Positions 8,189-17,320 are shown, counted from the first letter of the stretch. The stretch is DNA of 64,000 nucleotides from Kribbella capetownensis (GCF_004331485.1 NZ_SJKD01000007.1:248001-312000); one strand, 5' to 3'. Program-made: numbers and translations. The notes: generated by a model from the letters alone, not told the origin.

Positions 8189-10390
8189 ATGGGCCGCACC
8201 GACGGCGAGGGGACAGCGGTGGAACACAACGAACAGCAGAGCCCTGACAGCGACAACCGGCCTCGTAAGAGCCGGGGCCGTTGGGCCTGGCGGGCGGCGA
8301 TCGCGGCGGTCCTGATCGGGTGGCTGGTGCTCGGGTCACTCGGCGGTCCGACGGTCGGCAAGCTGAGCGAGGTCCAGGAGAACGACAACGCGAACTTCCT
8401 GCCGAAACAGGCCGAGTCGACCCTGGTCGCGAACGAGTCGGCCAAGTTCGTCGACTCCAAGGCCCTGCCGTACTTCGTCCTGATCGTGCGCGACTCCGGT
8501 ATCACGCCGACGGACCTGGCCAACGCGAAAGCCTTTCTCGCCTCGGTCCCGGCGATGGACCTCGGCGACGGCACGACGATCGGCGACTACCTGGCCGCGC
8601 CGGCCACGACGATCGTCCCGTCGGAGGACAAGAAGGCGCTGCTGCTCACTGTCGAGATCGACGGCGACCGGGCCGACGAAGTGGTCAAGGACGGCGAGAC
8701 CGTGCTGTTCGCGGTCGCCGACACGATGCGCACCGAGATCAAGCAGACTCTGACCCCGACCGGTCTCGATGTCTACGTCACCGGTCCGGGTGGTGTGTTC
8801 GCGGACTTCGTGGTGGCGTTCAGCGGCATCGACGGGATCCTGCTCGGTGTCGCACTCGCGGTCGTCTTCGTCATCCTGCTCATCGTCTATCGCAGCCCGG
8901 TCCTGCCGATCGCCGTCCTGCTCACCGCCGTCTTCGGTCTCGCCCTCGCCGCGCTGGTGGTGTATCCGCTGGCCAAGAGCGACGTACTCGAACTGAACGG
9001 GCAGAGTCAGGGCATCCTGTTCATCCTGGTGGTCGGGGCCGCGACCGACTACTCACTGTTGCTGGTGTCGCGGTACAAGGAAGAGCTGCACGACTACGCC
9101 GGCAAGTACCAGGCGATGCGGATCGCATGGCGGGCCGCCGTCGAGCCGATCGCGGCCAGCGCGGCGACCGTCATCCTCGGTCTGCTCTGCCTCCTGCTCT
9201 CCCAGCTCGGCAGCACGAAGGGTCTCGGCCCGGTCGGCGCGATCGGCATCGCCGGCGCTTTCATCTCCGCGATGACGTTCCTGCCCGCGATCCTGCTCGC
9301 GTTCGGGCGGCGGATCTTCTGGCCGTCGATCCCGCGGCTCGACCACGTGCACGCGCGCGATCAGGTCGGCGGACGCAAGCTCTGGGGCCGAGTCTCTGGA
9401 CTCGTCGGCCGCCACCCGCGCCGGGTCTGGGTCATCACCGCGCTGGCTTTGCTCGGGTGCGCCGCGTTCCTGCCGACGTTCAAGGCAAGCGGTACGTCGC
9501 AGGAGGACCTGTTCCTGAACAAGGTCGAGTCCGTCACCGGCCAGGAGGTGCTCGGCCAGCACTTCGACGCCGGCGCCGGTACGCCGGTCCAGATCCTCAC
9601 ACCGGCAGATCGGGCCGACCAGGTGGTCCAGACCGCGTCGAAGGTGGACGGCGTCGCGACCGCGTCCGCCTCGGTGGCTCCCGGCGTACCGCCGAAGGTC
9701 GTCGACGGGAAGGTGCTGGTCCAGGCCACGCTGAAGGTCCCGGCCGACTCACCGGAGGCGACCAAGGTCGTCGAGCATCTGCGCACCGAGCTGGACACGG
9801 TCAGTCCGGACGTCCTGGTCGGCGGCAGTACGGCGATCAACCTCGACGTACTCGACGCCAGCAAACGCGATCTGCGCGTGATCATCCCGACCATCCTGAC
9901 GGTGATCTTCGTCGTCCTGATGCTGTTGCTGCGCTCGATCGTCGCGGCCGTGCTGCTGGTGGTCGCGAACGTGCTCTCGTTCGGCGCGACCGTCGGGGTG
10001 AGCGCGATCGCGTTCAACCACATCTTCGAATTCCCCGGCGCGGACCCGAGCATCCCGCTCTACGCGTTCGTCTTCCTCGTTGCCCTGGGCATCGACTATT
10101 CGATCTTCCTGATGACCAGAGTGCGGGAGGAATCCCAGGAACAAGGGACCAGACCGGGCATCCTGGTCGGCCTCGCGGTCACCGGCGGCGTGATCACGTC
10201 GGCCGGCGTCGTGCTCGCGGCGACCTTCTCGGCGCTCGCGGTGCTGCCGATCCTGTTCCTGGTCCAGATCGCGTTCATGGTCGCGTTCGGCGTACTGCTG
10301 GACACGACCGTGGTCCGCTCACTGCTGGTGCCCTCGCTGGCCTATGACATCGGCAAGCGGGTCTGGTGGCCGAGCAAGCTCTCGTCCTAG
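8189..10390 (+). CDS. MMPL/RND-family transporter
   Basis: 733 residues with the two-fold MMPL layout: one N-terminal transmembrane helix, an extracytoplasmic loop, a six-helix bundle with GAATDYSLLLVSRYKEEL, a repeat of the same order, and a second bundle with FLVALGIDYSIFLMTRVREE. Such proteins export lipids or drugs using the proton gradient. Two starts are possible: ATG 8189, seven bases after a TACTGT hexamer (leaderless), or GTG 8219 with GAGGGGA upstream. It is divergent from narK. Confidence 0.88.
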   Translation: MGRTDGEGTAVEHNEQQSPDSDNRPRKSRGRWAWRAAIAAVLIGWLVLGSLGGPTVGKLSEVQENDNANFLPKQAESTLVANESAKFVDSKALPYFVLIVRDSGITPTDLANAKAFLASVPAMDLGDGTTIGDYLAAPATTIVPSEDKKALLLTVEIDGDRADEVVKDGETVLFAVADTMRTEIKQTLTPTGLDVYVTGPGGVFADFVVAFSGIDGILLGVALAVVFVILLIVYRSPVLPIAVLLTAVFGLALAALVVYPLAKSDVLELNGQSQGILFILVVGAATDYSLLLVSRYKEELHDYAGKYQAMRIAWRAAVEPIAASAATVILGLLCLLLSQLGSTKGLGPVGAIGIAGAFISAMTFLPAILLAFGRRIFWPSIPRLDHVHARDQVGGRKLWGRVSGLVGRHPRRVWVITALALLGCAAFLPTFKASGTSQEDLFLNKVESVTGQEVLGQHFDAGAGTPVQILTPADRADQVVQTASKVDGVATASASVAPGVPPKVVDGKVLVQATLKVPADSPEATKVVEHLRTELDTVSPDVLVGGSTAINLDVLDASKRDLRVIIPTILTVIFVVLMLLLRSIVAAVLLVVANVLSFGATVGVSAIAFNHIFEFPGADPSIPLYAFVFLVALGIDYSIFLMTRVREESQEQGTRPGILVGLAVTGGVITSAGVVLAATFSALAVLPILFLVQIAFMVAFGVLLDTTVVRSLLVPSLAYDIGKRVWWPSKLSS

Positions 10391-10400
10391 GGTGCGAACC

Positions 10401-10841
10401 ATGGAGACGTTCGAGGGCACGATCGTGGTGAACGACGGCGGCGGCGCCTGGGTGGAAGTGCCGGGCGAGGTGATCGCCGGGCTCGGTGGCGGCGGGCGGA
10501 TCCCAGTGCAGGCGACGTTCGACGGCGTCGCGTACCGCGGCTCGATCGCGTCGATGGGTGGGTGCATGGCGCTCGGCATCCTGAAGAGCATCCGCACCGA
10601 GCTGGGCAAGGGTGCCGGCGATCCGGTCACCGTCACGTTGCAGCCAGACGCGGCCGAGCGGACCGTCGAGGTGCCGGCCGATCTCGCCGCGGCGCTAGAG
10701 GACGCCGGGCTGCGGAAGGCCTTCGACGCGTTGAGCTACAGCCATCGCCGCGAGCACGTGAACGCGATCAACGACGCGAAGAAGCCGGAGACCCGCACCC
10801 GCCGAATCGGCAAGACACTGGAGATGCTCAATCCCTCCTGA
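10401..10841 (+). CDS. DUF1905/YdeI-like (OmpD-associated family) protein
   Basis: 146 residues. The N-terminal half (residues 1-90) resembles DUF1905: an FEGTIVVNDGGGAWVEVP opening and GRIPVQATFDGVAYRGSIASMGG. The C-terminal half resembles the YdeI/OmpD-associated domain (LSYSHRREHVNAINDAKKPETRTRR). The biochemical role is unknown. It starts 10 bases after the MMPL stop, so it is probably co-transcribed. Confidence 0.8.
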   Translation: METFEGTIVVNDGGGAWVEVPGEVIAGLGGGGRIPVQATFDGVAYRGSIASMGGCMALGILKSIRTELGKGAGDPVTVTLQPDAAERTVEVPADLAAALEDAGLRKAFDALSYSHRREHVNAINDAKKPETRTRRIGKTLEMLNPS

Positions 10842-11093
10842 GCGGCGCCAACTCGGTCCGACTGGACACCAAGCGATTTGTCGACAAGCCGTGCGAACAC
10901 CTCCAGTACGCCGGTATGTCCGCAGACCGCCTGGGCTGCGTCGAGGGTGAAGCCACCGGCGGAAGACCTGACGTTCGTCCGGTAGTTGAAGTGAGCTCGA
11001 AGATCCGCTGGGCTGAGCTGCCTGTGTCGGGTCGCTCGTGTCGACAGTATTCGTTAACCTGCGGAACAGGGGGTCGAGGAAGTGAGGAGCCCG
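10842..11093. other. Intergenic leader before the Nramp transporter
   Basis: About 250 bases without a convincing gene. A short minus-strand open frame spans it but has no ribosome site or recognisable motif. Near the end, GTCGACAGTATTCGTTAACC gives a weak promoter-like AT-richer patch about 45 bases before the Nramp ATG, and GAGGAG precedes the start. Confidence 0.4.
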
Positions 11094-12533
11094 ATGGCCG
11101 ACACCAGATCGACTGACCACGGCAGATTCGCACTGCCGACCAAGAACCTGCCCGCGCCGCAGGTGCGTGATCTACCCGAACCACCCAGCCAGACCTGGAA
11201 GATCGTCGGCCCCGGCATGGTCGGCGCCGGTGTCGGCCTGGCGTCCGGTGAGTTCATCCTCTGGCCGTACATCTCCAGTCAGGTCGGCCTGGTGTTCCTC
11301 TGGGGCGCCGTCGTCGGCGTGATCGTCCAGTGGTTCCTGAACATGGAGATCGAGCGGTACACGCTGGCCACTGGTGAGACAGCGTTGACCGGCTTCAACC
11401 GGTACGGCAAGCACTGGGGCCTGTTCTTCGCGATCATGACGTACTTCGCGAACATGTGGCCCGGCTGGGCGACCAGTTCGGCCTCGATGCTGACCTACCT
11501 GTTCGGCGCCGGCGATCCGCGCTGGATCGCGATCGGCATCCTGGTCGTCATCGGCGTGATCCTGACCCTGGCACCGGTCGTCTACGTGATGCTGGAGCGG
11601 CTGATCCTGGTCAAGATCCTCGCCGTCGCGGTGCTGGTGATCCTGGCGCTGGCCTTCGCGATCCGGGCGAAGACCTACCACGCGCTCGGCGACGCGGTCA
11701 CCCACCCGGAGTTCCCGGCCGACCAGCTCGGCTTCGCCCTGATCATGGGTGCGATCGCGTACGCCGGAGCCGGCGGCGGCCAGAACCTGGTGCAGAGCAA
11801 CTGGATCCGGGACAAGGGTTTCGGCATGGGTGTGCACGTGCCGCGGCTGACCTCGCCGATCACCGGCGAGACCGAGGCCGACCCAACCGCGAACGGCTAC
11901 GTGTTCGAGCCCGACGAGGCGAACATGGCCCGCTGGCGGCGCTGGTGGAAGTTCGCCAACATCGAGCAACTCGCAACGTTCGTCGCGATCACTGTGCTCA
12001 CGATCGTGTTCACCTCGATGCTGGCGCACGCGACCCTGTTCGGCGACGAGAACGTCAAGAACAGCATCAGCTTCCTGAAGATCGAGGGCACCACGCTGCA
12101 GTCCCTGGTCGGCGACTGGTTCGGCTACCTGTTCTGGGCGATCGGTGCATTCGCACTGTTCGCGGCCGCGGCCGGCATCGTCGACTACACCTCGCGGCTG
12201 GCCTCGGACATGATCAAGGCCCGCTACCTGCGCGAATCATCGGTCAGCGAATCCAAGCTGTACTTCTGGCTGGTCTGGGGACTGGTTGCCTTCGGCATCA
12301 TCGTGCTGCTGGCCGGCCTGACCCAGCCGCTGGTGCTGCTGGTCATCTCCGCCTGCACCGCGGGCACGATGATGTTCGTGTACTCCGGTCTGCTCTGGTA
12401 CATGAACTCCCGCGCCCTGCCGCAGGCCATCCGGATCAACCTGGTCCGCACGCTGGTGATGGTCTTCGCGTTCCTGGCCTTCGGGTTCCTCGCCGTGTTC
12501 ACCGTCATCGACCAGATCAAGAACAACTTCTGA
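11094..12533 (+). CDS. Nramp family divalent metal transporter-like membrane protein
   Basis: 479 residues, about 11 hydrophobic helices. The Nramp signature region GPGMVGAGVGLASGEFILWPY corresponds to the first conserved helix, and MGAIAYAGAGGGQNLVQSNWIRDKG to a later conserved loop. The first helix has an ASGE segment instead of the DPGN metal-binding motif of true Mn/Fe transporters, so it belongs to a divergent Nramp clade and its substrate is uncertain. ATG 11094 is preferred over GTG 11082 because GAGGAG lies just upstream of it. Confidence 0.8.
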   Translation: MADTRSTDHGRFALPTKNLPAPQVRDLPEPPSQTWKIVGPGMVGAGVGLASGEFILWPYISSQVGLVFLWGAVVGVIVQWFLNMEIERYTLATGETALTGFNRYGKHWGLFFAIMTYFANMWPGWATSSASMLTYLFGAGDPRWIAIGILVVIGVILTLAPVVYVMLERLILVKILAVAVLVILALAFAIRAKTYHALGDAVTHPEFPADQLGFALIMGAIAYAGAGGGQNLVQSNWIRDKGFGMGVHVPRLTSPITGETEADPTANGYVFEPDEANMARWRRWWKFANIEQLATFVAITVLTIVFTSMLAHATLFGDENVKNSISFLKIEGTTLQSLVGDWFGYLFWAIGAFALFAAAAGIVDYTSRLASDMIKARYLRESSVSESKLYFWLVWGLVAFGIIVLLAGLTQPLVLLVISACTAGTMMFVYSGLLWYMNSRALPQAIRINLVRTLVMVFAFLAFGFLAVFTVIDQIKNNF

Positions 12534-12541
12534 CCCTGCGG

Positions 12542-12566
12542 CCCCGGGGTACGCCGTACCCCGGGG
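12542..12566. terminator. Bidirectional hairpin between convergent genes
   Basis: A perfect inverted repeat CCCCGGGGTAC-gcc-GTACCCCGGGG fills the 33-base gap between the Nramp stop and the convergent nucleotidyltransferase stop. There is no T-tract on either side, as is common for actinobacterial terminators. Confidence 0.65.
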
Positions 12567-13358
12567 TCACTTGAAGTCGGTCAGGAACTCGGCAACGACC
12601 CGCTCGGCCTCGGTACGGCGTTCGACCGCGACGCCACTGCTGTCGCGGACCTTGCGGTACAGCTCGACCGACGCCTTCAACGCCCGCAGGCAATCGTCCC
12701 GGTCCGCCGTGGCCACGGTCTCCCGCAACTCCGGCACGAGCTCCGGCGCCAACGTCTCCAACCGCCGTACGCCGGAAGGCTTCGGGGTGCGACCGTGGAC
12801 GGCGAGCGGTGCGATCGCGGCCGAACGCAGCGCCCCCAGGCCTTCGATCGCCTCGAACAACTCGCCCCGCGCGATCTTCACGCCGATGTAGTGGGTCCAC
12901 CCCCAGAACCGGTCCTCGATCCACTGCGGATCCGGCTGCGGCCACTGGGCCGCGCCGGGAGTCGTGTCGAGGGTGTCGTCCCGCTGCCAGAGCACCAAGC
13001 CGTCCTCAACCCGGTGATGGAGGTCGTCGGGCGTGACGAACTTCAGGTCGAGATGCAGCAGCGGCGGTCCGTACAGCGCGATCAGCAGCCGCGGTTCGCC
13101 GACGTGTTCGCCGGTGAAGCTCGTCAGCAGGGTCCCCAACCGCCCGGCGAACGTCCGAGCGTCGGCCAGGCAGGCCGCCTGCCCCTCCGGAGTGCAGACC
13201 AGCACCAGATCCAGATCCGAGTACTCGTCGCTCGTTCCGGTCGCGATCGATCCGCCGGCGACGACGGCCAGCAGCCGCTCGTCGGCCTCGGCCTCGGCGA
13301 CAACAGCCTGCGCGATCTCCCGAAGGTGCGCAGGAACCTGGTCGATGGGTGTGGTCAC
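12567..13358 (-). CDS. Nucleotidyltransferase-domain protein
   Basis: 263 residues. The pol-beta-type nucleotidyltransferase motif is intact: GGSIATGTSDEYSDLDLVLV (GS...DxD), with a later LLHLDLKFV that can supply the third acid. The C-terminal half is helical, as in streptomycin/aminoglycoside adenylyltransferase-like proteins. The substrate cannot be told from sequence; an antibiotic target is only one possibility. It ends at the shared hairpin with the Nramp gene. Confidence 0.75.
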   Translation of the reverse strand: MTTPIDQVPAHLREIAQAVVAEAEADERLLAVVAGGSIATGTSDEYSDLDLVLVCTPEGQAACLADARTFAGRLGTLLTSFTGEHVGEPRLLIALYGPPLLHLDLKFVTPDDLHHRVEDGLVLWQRDDTLDTTPGAAQWPQPDPQWIEDRFWGWTHYIGVKIARGELFEAIEGLGALRSAAIAPLAVHGRTPKPSGVRRLETLAPELVPELRETVATADRDDCLRALKASVELYRKVRDSSGVAVERRTEAERVVAEFLTDFK

Positions 13359-13380
13359 AACTACTCCTTGGGGTGCTTGG

Positions 13381-13728
13381 TCAGTGCGTGAGCATCAGGA
13401 TCAGCCGGACGACGAACGACAGTGCCAGCACCGCGACACAGGCGATCCGCCACGGCGTCGTACTCGGTCGCAGCGGCAGGAACATGCCCAGCAGCAACGG
13501 GATCGACGCGATCGTCATCCAGGTGTACGAGTCGTCCATCACGTCGAGCGTGCGGTGACTGCACTCCAGGTACTCCGTGACGTCCGTCGGGCAACTGGCG
13601 TCCGCTCCGGCGTAGTGGACGATCTCGACCACGGCCAGCACGAGATTCGCGATCACGACCAGGAAGGCCGTTGCCCGCCACACCTGATCCTTCGTCCGTA
13701 CGTCGTCCTGAACCCACACCGGAGTCAC
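13381..13728 (-). CDS. Small membrane protein of unknown function
   Basis: 115 residues beginning at GTG 13728, with three hydrophobic segments (about residues 18-40, 68-85 and 92-113). Between the first two is a short exposed loop with two Cys (ASCPTDVTEYLECS), possibly a disulfide on the outer face. It lies 22 bases upstream of the nucleotidyltransferase gene in the same direction. No family recognised. Confidence 0.6.
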   Translation of the reverse strand: MTPVWVQDDVRTKDQVWRATAFLVVIANLVLAVVEIVHYAGADASCPTDVTEYLECSHRTLDVMDDSYTWMTIASIPLLLGMFLPLRPSTTPWRIACVAVLALSFVVRLILMLTH

Positions 13729-13760
13729 GGTACTGCTTGTCCGGCGCGTTCTCCTGGCAA

Positions 13761-14726
13761 TTACCGGACCACCAGACCGCCCCAGCTCGGCGCGTACGAC
13801 GGTACGACCGACTGGCAGTCGACGATCTGTGGAGCGTCGGCCGCGAAGCCCCAGATCCAGCCCAGGCGGTCGATCCGGCCGTCCTTCAGCGAGAACGAGA
13901 CCGGCTTGCCGACCTTCGCCGGATCGTTCGAGGCGGTCACCACGCCGGTCGCGACTGCCACCGGGCCGCCGGCGACCAGGCAGTTGATCCGGCCCTCGAC
14001 GTCCACTCCCGAGCCGCGTCGATCCGAGAAGTGGAAGTCCCCTTGAACCTCCGTCGGGTTGCCGCCGACCGGGACCCGAGCCGCCAACTGGAACCGCAGC
14101 GTCGAGTCACCGAGCAGCGCAGCGACTGTGGTCCCGGTCTCAGCCGCCTTCACCGCGACTGTCGGGCGAGTCCCCGGCGCCGGCCGTGCGCCGTGCACCT
14201 GGAAGCCGCCTTCGGTCAGCGGGAACGTCGGCGCGGTGCCCTGCAACAGGCTCACCGGAGCGCCGAAGAAGCCCCAGATCCAGCTGATCCGGTCCTGCCG
14301 GCCGCCGTCGTACACGGTCAGCGAGATGTTCTTCCCGACCATCTCCAGCGGCAGGCCCGGGTTGTCGGCCGCGTCGATCACCCCGGTGACCACCGCCACC
14401 TCGTCGACTGCCTTCAGGCTCGTGATCCGGCCGCTGAACTCCGCGAGCAACCGTCCGTCGGGCTTGCGGTGCACGACATGGAACGTGCCGGACGGATGCA
14501 GCGGATCGGTGGCCCGTCCGTCGATCTCGAATCGCACCGGATCCCCGGCGAAGTCTGCGCCCCACTCCGGTCCGAGCGTGCCACCACCCGCGCCCGCCAC
14601 CCGCATGACGCCCGTCGCACCGTCACGGTCGTTGCCAGCAGCAACCGCCGACGGCACGGCACCGGCCGTCACCATCAACACCAGTGCTCCGGCGACCAAC
14701 CGCCGTACGAATCTCCGGCTTCTCAC
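13761..14726 (-). CDS. Secreted protein with two tandem repeats, unknown function
   Basis: 321 residues from GTG 14726, chosen because GAGGAGGGG lies just upstream. An Arg-rich start and a hydrophobic core ending near SAVAAG form a signal peptide. Two homologous segments of about 90 residues follow, each ending in a near-identical motif (DRISWIWGFFGAP and DRLGWIWGFAADAP) after a TGV(I/V)xAxxxP stretch. The layout suggests a duplicated beta-rich extracellular domain. No family was recognised. It lies downstream of the SMP-30 pair on the same strand. Confidence 0.65.
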   Translation of the reverse strand: MRSRRFVRRLVAGALVLMVTAGAVPSAVAAGNDRDGATGVMRVAGAGGGTLGPEWGADFAGDPVRFEIDGRATDPLHPSGTFHVVHRKPDGRLLAEFSGRITSLKAVDEVAVVTGVIDAADNPGLPLEMVGKNISLTVYDGGRQDRISWIWGFFGAPVSLLQGTAPTFPLTEGGFQVHGARPAPGTRPTVAVKAAETGTTVAALLGDSTLRFQLAARVPVGGNPTEVQGDFHFSDRRGSGVDVEGRINCLVAGGPVAVATGVVTASNDPAKVGKPVSFSLKDGRIDRLGWIWGFAADAPQIVDCQSVVPSYAPSWGGLVVR

Positions 14727-14820
14727 GCGAACCCCTCCTCGGTCGGCCCGCCGCGTGCGGGCCACCGAGAAGACGTTTCCATCAAGGCAACGGCAAGGGA
14801 TCCATCCCGAGAACCAACCG

Positions 14821-14840
14821 TCTCCCTCCGCCGAGGGAGA
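14821..14840 (-). terminator. Hairpin at the end of the SMP-30 operon
   Basis: TCTCCCTC-cgcc-GAGGGAGA, a perfect 8-bp stem with a 4-base loop, directly abuts the stop codon of the second SMP-30 gene. No T-tract follows on the minus strand. Confidence 0.45.
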
Positions 14841-15761
14841 TCAGCGCTGGTACGGCTGCGGTGCTCCGTTGACGGTGGTGAAGACCGAGTAGACCGAGGT
14901 CGTCGCGGTCACGAAGAGGCGGTTGCGCTTGGCGCCGCCGAAGGTGAGGTTGGACACCGTCTCGGGGACGAGCAGCTTGCCGAGCAACGTGCCGTCGGGG
15001 TGGTAGACGTGCACACCGTCCGCCGCCGACGCCCAGATGCGGCCCTCGGTGTCGAGGCGGATGCCGTCGAAGATCCCGTTGCCGCACTCGGCGAACAGGT
15101 CGCCACCGGACAGTTTGTCACCCTCAACAGTGAAGACCCGGATCGTCCCCTCCTCCGAATCGGTGATGTAGAGCAACGATTCGTCCAGCGAGAAGACCAG
15201 CCCGTTCGGCCGGTTGAAGTCGTCCGCGACCCGGGTCAGCACGCCGTCGGTCGAGACCCGGTAGACGTGACAGCCGCCAGTCTCGATCTGGCCCTTGTAT
15301 CCCTCGTAGTCGCTGTCGATCCCGTACGCCGGGTCGGTGAACCAGACCGAGCCGTCCCGCTTCACGACGACGTCGTTCGGGCTGTTCAGCCGCTTCCCGT
15401 CGTACTCCGAGGCCAGGACCGTGATCGCGCCGTGGTGTGCGGTCCGGGTGACCCGGCGGTTCCCGTGCTCGCAGCTGACGAGGCGGCCCTCGGTGTCGAG
15501 CGTGTGCCCATTGGTGTTCCCGGCCGGCTGCCGGAACACCGACACCTGGTACGACGTTTCGTCCCAGCGCAGGATGCGGTCGTTCGGGATGTCGCTCCAG
15601 AGCAGGTAGCGGCCGGCCGGCGAGTACACCGGGCCCTCCACCCACCGGCCACCGGTCCACAACCGCTCGAGCAACTTGTCCCCACGGATGCCGGCGAACC
15701 GGTCGTCCAGCGATTCCCAGACGGCCGGGGCGGTTCCGGCCAACGGCTCGAGGATGGTCAT
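14841..15761 (-). CDS. SMP-30/gluconolactonase-family protein (copy 2)
   Basis: 306 residues with the six-bladed beta-propeller features of the SMP-30/gluconolactonase/LRE-like family: EGPVYSPAGRYLLWSDIPN (metal-binding Glu), LNSPNDVVVKRDGSVWFTDPAYG (Asn/Asp ligands), FNRPNGLVFSLDE and DGIRLDTEGRIWASA. Such enzymes hydrolyse sugar lactones. ATG 15761 is chosen over an upstream in-frame start because GGAGAG precedes it. It follows a paralogue with only 41 bases between. Confidence 0.87.
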   Translation of the reverse strand: MTILEPLAGTAPAVWESLDDRFAGIRGDKLLERLWTGGRWVEGPVYSPAGRYLLWSDIPNDRILRWDETSYQVSVFRQPAGNTNGHTLDTEGRLVSCEHGNRRVTRTAHHGAITVLASEYDGKRLNSPNDVVVKRDGSVWFTDPAYGIDSDYEGYKGQIETGGCHVYRVSTDGVLTRVADDFNRPNGLVFSLDESLLYITDSEEGTIRVFTVEGDKLSGGDLFAECGNGIFDGIRLDTEGRIWASAADGVHVYHPDGTLLGKLLVPETVSNLTFGGAKRNRLFVTATTSVYSVFTTVNGAPQPYQR

Positions 15762-15802
15762 CAGCACTCTCCAAGGGCTCGACTGTGCGTCAGCCGGAAA
15801 GC

Positions 15803-16735
15803 CTATTCCCTTGGAGCCGCCCATGGTTGCGGTGCGCCGGATGCGGTCAGCAGCCAGGACCAGACCGCGTTCGTCGCGGTGATGAACAGCCTGTTGCCCT
15901 TCGGTCCGCCGAAGGTCAGGTTGGAGACGACGTCGGGCAGCAGGAGCTTGCCGATCAGCGTTCCGTCGGGGTCGAAGCAGTGCACGCCCTCGTGTGTCGC
16001 GGCCCAGACCCGGCCTGCGTCGTCCAGCCTGATGCCGTCGAACATGCCCGCCTCGCAGGGCGCGAACACCTCGCCGCCGATCAGCTGGTCGCCGTCCACG
16101 TCGAACCGGCGGATGTGCTTGCCCGGGGTGTCGACGACGTACAACTGGGACTCGTCGAGCGAGAACGCCAGCCCGTTCGGCCGGATGAAGTCGTCCGCGA
16201 CCACGGTCAGCGCGCCGTCCGGGGCGATCCGGTACACATGGCAGCCGTCGATCTCCTGCCCGGCCTTGTGTCCCTCGTAGTTCGAGGTGATCCCGTACGG
16301 CGGATCGGTGAACCAGATCGAGCCGTCCCGCCTGACGACCACGTCGTTCGGGCTGTTCAGCCGCCGCCCGTCCAGGTGTGACGCCAGCACCGTCCGCGTC
16401 CCGTCGTACTCGGTCCGGACGACCTGGCGCTCGCCCTGGGAACAGCTGACCAGGCGGCCCTCGCGGTCGATCGTGTTGCCGTTGACGTACCCGGACGGCT
16501 GGCGGAAGACGCTCACGTCACCGGAGACCTCATCCCAGCGCAGCAGCCGGTCGTTGGGGATGTCGCTGAAGATCAGGCAGCGCCAGGCCGGTGAGTACGC
16601 CGGGCCTTCCAGCCAGCGACCGCCGTCGTACAGGCACTCGACGTACTCGTCCCCCGCGATCTTGCCGAACCGCTCGTCGAGCACCTCGAGCTCGGCCCGG
16701 ATCCGGGTCGGTGCGGCGGACAGCGTGATGGTCAT
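15803..16735 (-). CDS. SMP-30/gluconolactonase-family protein (copy 1)
   Basis: 310 residues, clearly paralogous to its downstream neighbour over the whole length (shared PNDRxLRWDE, LNSPNDVVV, RPNGLxFSLDE and VSNLTFGG motifs). Metal-binding residues are in EGPAYSP, NSPNDVV and IFDGIRLDD-like positions, so it looks active. A strong AGGAGGGAC site precedes the ATG. It is transcribed divergently from the Lrp/AsnC gene with a palindrome in the 70-base gap. Confidence 0.88.
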   Translation of the reverse strand: MTITLSAAPTRIRAELEVLDERFGKIAGDEYVECLYDGGRWLEGPAYSPAWRCLIFSDIPNDRLLRWDEVSGDVSVFRQPSGYVNGNTIDREGRLVSCSQGERQVVRTEYDGTRTVLASHLDGRRLNSPNDVVVRRDGSIWFTDPPYGITSNYEGHKAGQEIDGCHVYRIAPDGALTVVADDFIRPNGLAFSLDESQLYVVDTPGKHIRRFDVDGDQLIGGEVFAPCEAGMFDGIRLDDAGRVWAATHEGVHCFDPDGTLIGKLLLPDVVSNLTFGGPKGNRLFITATNAVWSWLLTASGAPQPWAAPRE

Positions 16736-16753
16736 GTCCCTCCTTTGTCGAAT

Positions 16754-16787
16754 CTCATCCTGTTACAGTTCTAGATCACAGGATGAG
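16754..16787. promoter_or_regulatory. Palindromic operator between SMP-30 genes and lrp-type regulator
   Basis: CTCATCCTGT (16754-16763) and its exact reverse complement ACAGGATGAG (16778-16787) are separated by 14 bases, in the centre of the 70-base divergent intergenic region. The position suits an Lrp/AsnC dimer controlling both its own gene and the SMP-30 pair. Confidence 0.65.
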
Positions 16788-16805
16788 GTTTGGTAAAGGG
16801 TGACA

Positions 16806-17255
16806 ATGGCCATAGACGAGACGGACCGCAAGCTGCTCGCCGAACTCCAGCTGGACGCGACCCAGTCGTACGCCGCGCTCGGCCAGGTGGTCGGGATGTC
16901 GGCCGGAGCCACGCACGAGCGGGTCCGGAAGCTGAAGGCGGCCGGCGTGATCCGGCGGACCGCGGTCGAGGTCGACCCGGCCGCCGTCGGGCAGGGCGTA
17001 CTGGCCTTCGTGATGCTGGACGCGGACGCCTGGATGGGCGACGAGCCGACACTCCGCGCGCTGGCGGAGATCCCGGCGGTCCAGGAGGCGCACATCATCG
17101 CCGGCCCGGCGTCGGTCCTGGTGAAGGTGCGGACGGCCACCACCGAGGACCTGCAGACGACCCTGCGCGCCCTGCACAAGGTGGACGGCGTCACCAGCAC
17201 GCAGACCATCGTCGTGCTGGAGTCCTGCTTCGAGCGGCCGCCCGCGGTGATGTGA
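16806..17255 (+). CDS. Lrp/AsnC-family transcriptional regulator
   Basis: 149 residues. N-terminal winged helix (DETDRKLLAELQLDATQSYAALG then GATHERVRKLKAAGVI) and a C-terminal RAM ligand-binding domain (AFVMLDADAW..., HIIAGPASVLVKVRT, VDGVTSTQTIVVLE). ATG 16806 is preferred over GTG 16800 because AAAGGG is well placed. It probably senses a small metabolite linked to the lactonase substrates. Confidence 0.9.
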   Translation: MAIDETDRKLLAELQLDATQSYAALGQVVGMSAGATHERVRKLKAAGVIRRTAVEVDPAAVGQGVLAFVMLDADAWMGDEPTLRALAEIPAVQEAHIIAGPASVLVKVRTATTEDLQTTLRALHKVDGVTSTQTIVVLESCFERPPAVM

Positions 17256-17320
17256 GTAACGCTCCTCCCCGCTGGAGGCCCGCTTGACCCTAGACTCAGG
17301 CTGGCCGAAGGGAGTCAGCT

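Noticed and set aside
12567-13358. Aminoglycoside adenylyltransferase resistance gene
   Set aside because: Only the generic nucleotidyltransferase motif is visible; substrate-specific features cannot be recognised.
13671-16280. An 869-residue plus-strand open frame over the secreted protein and SMP-30 genes
   Set aside because: Low-complexity Arg/Asp-rich composition; the minus-strand genes have conserved motifs in every part.
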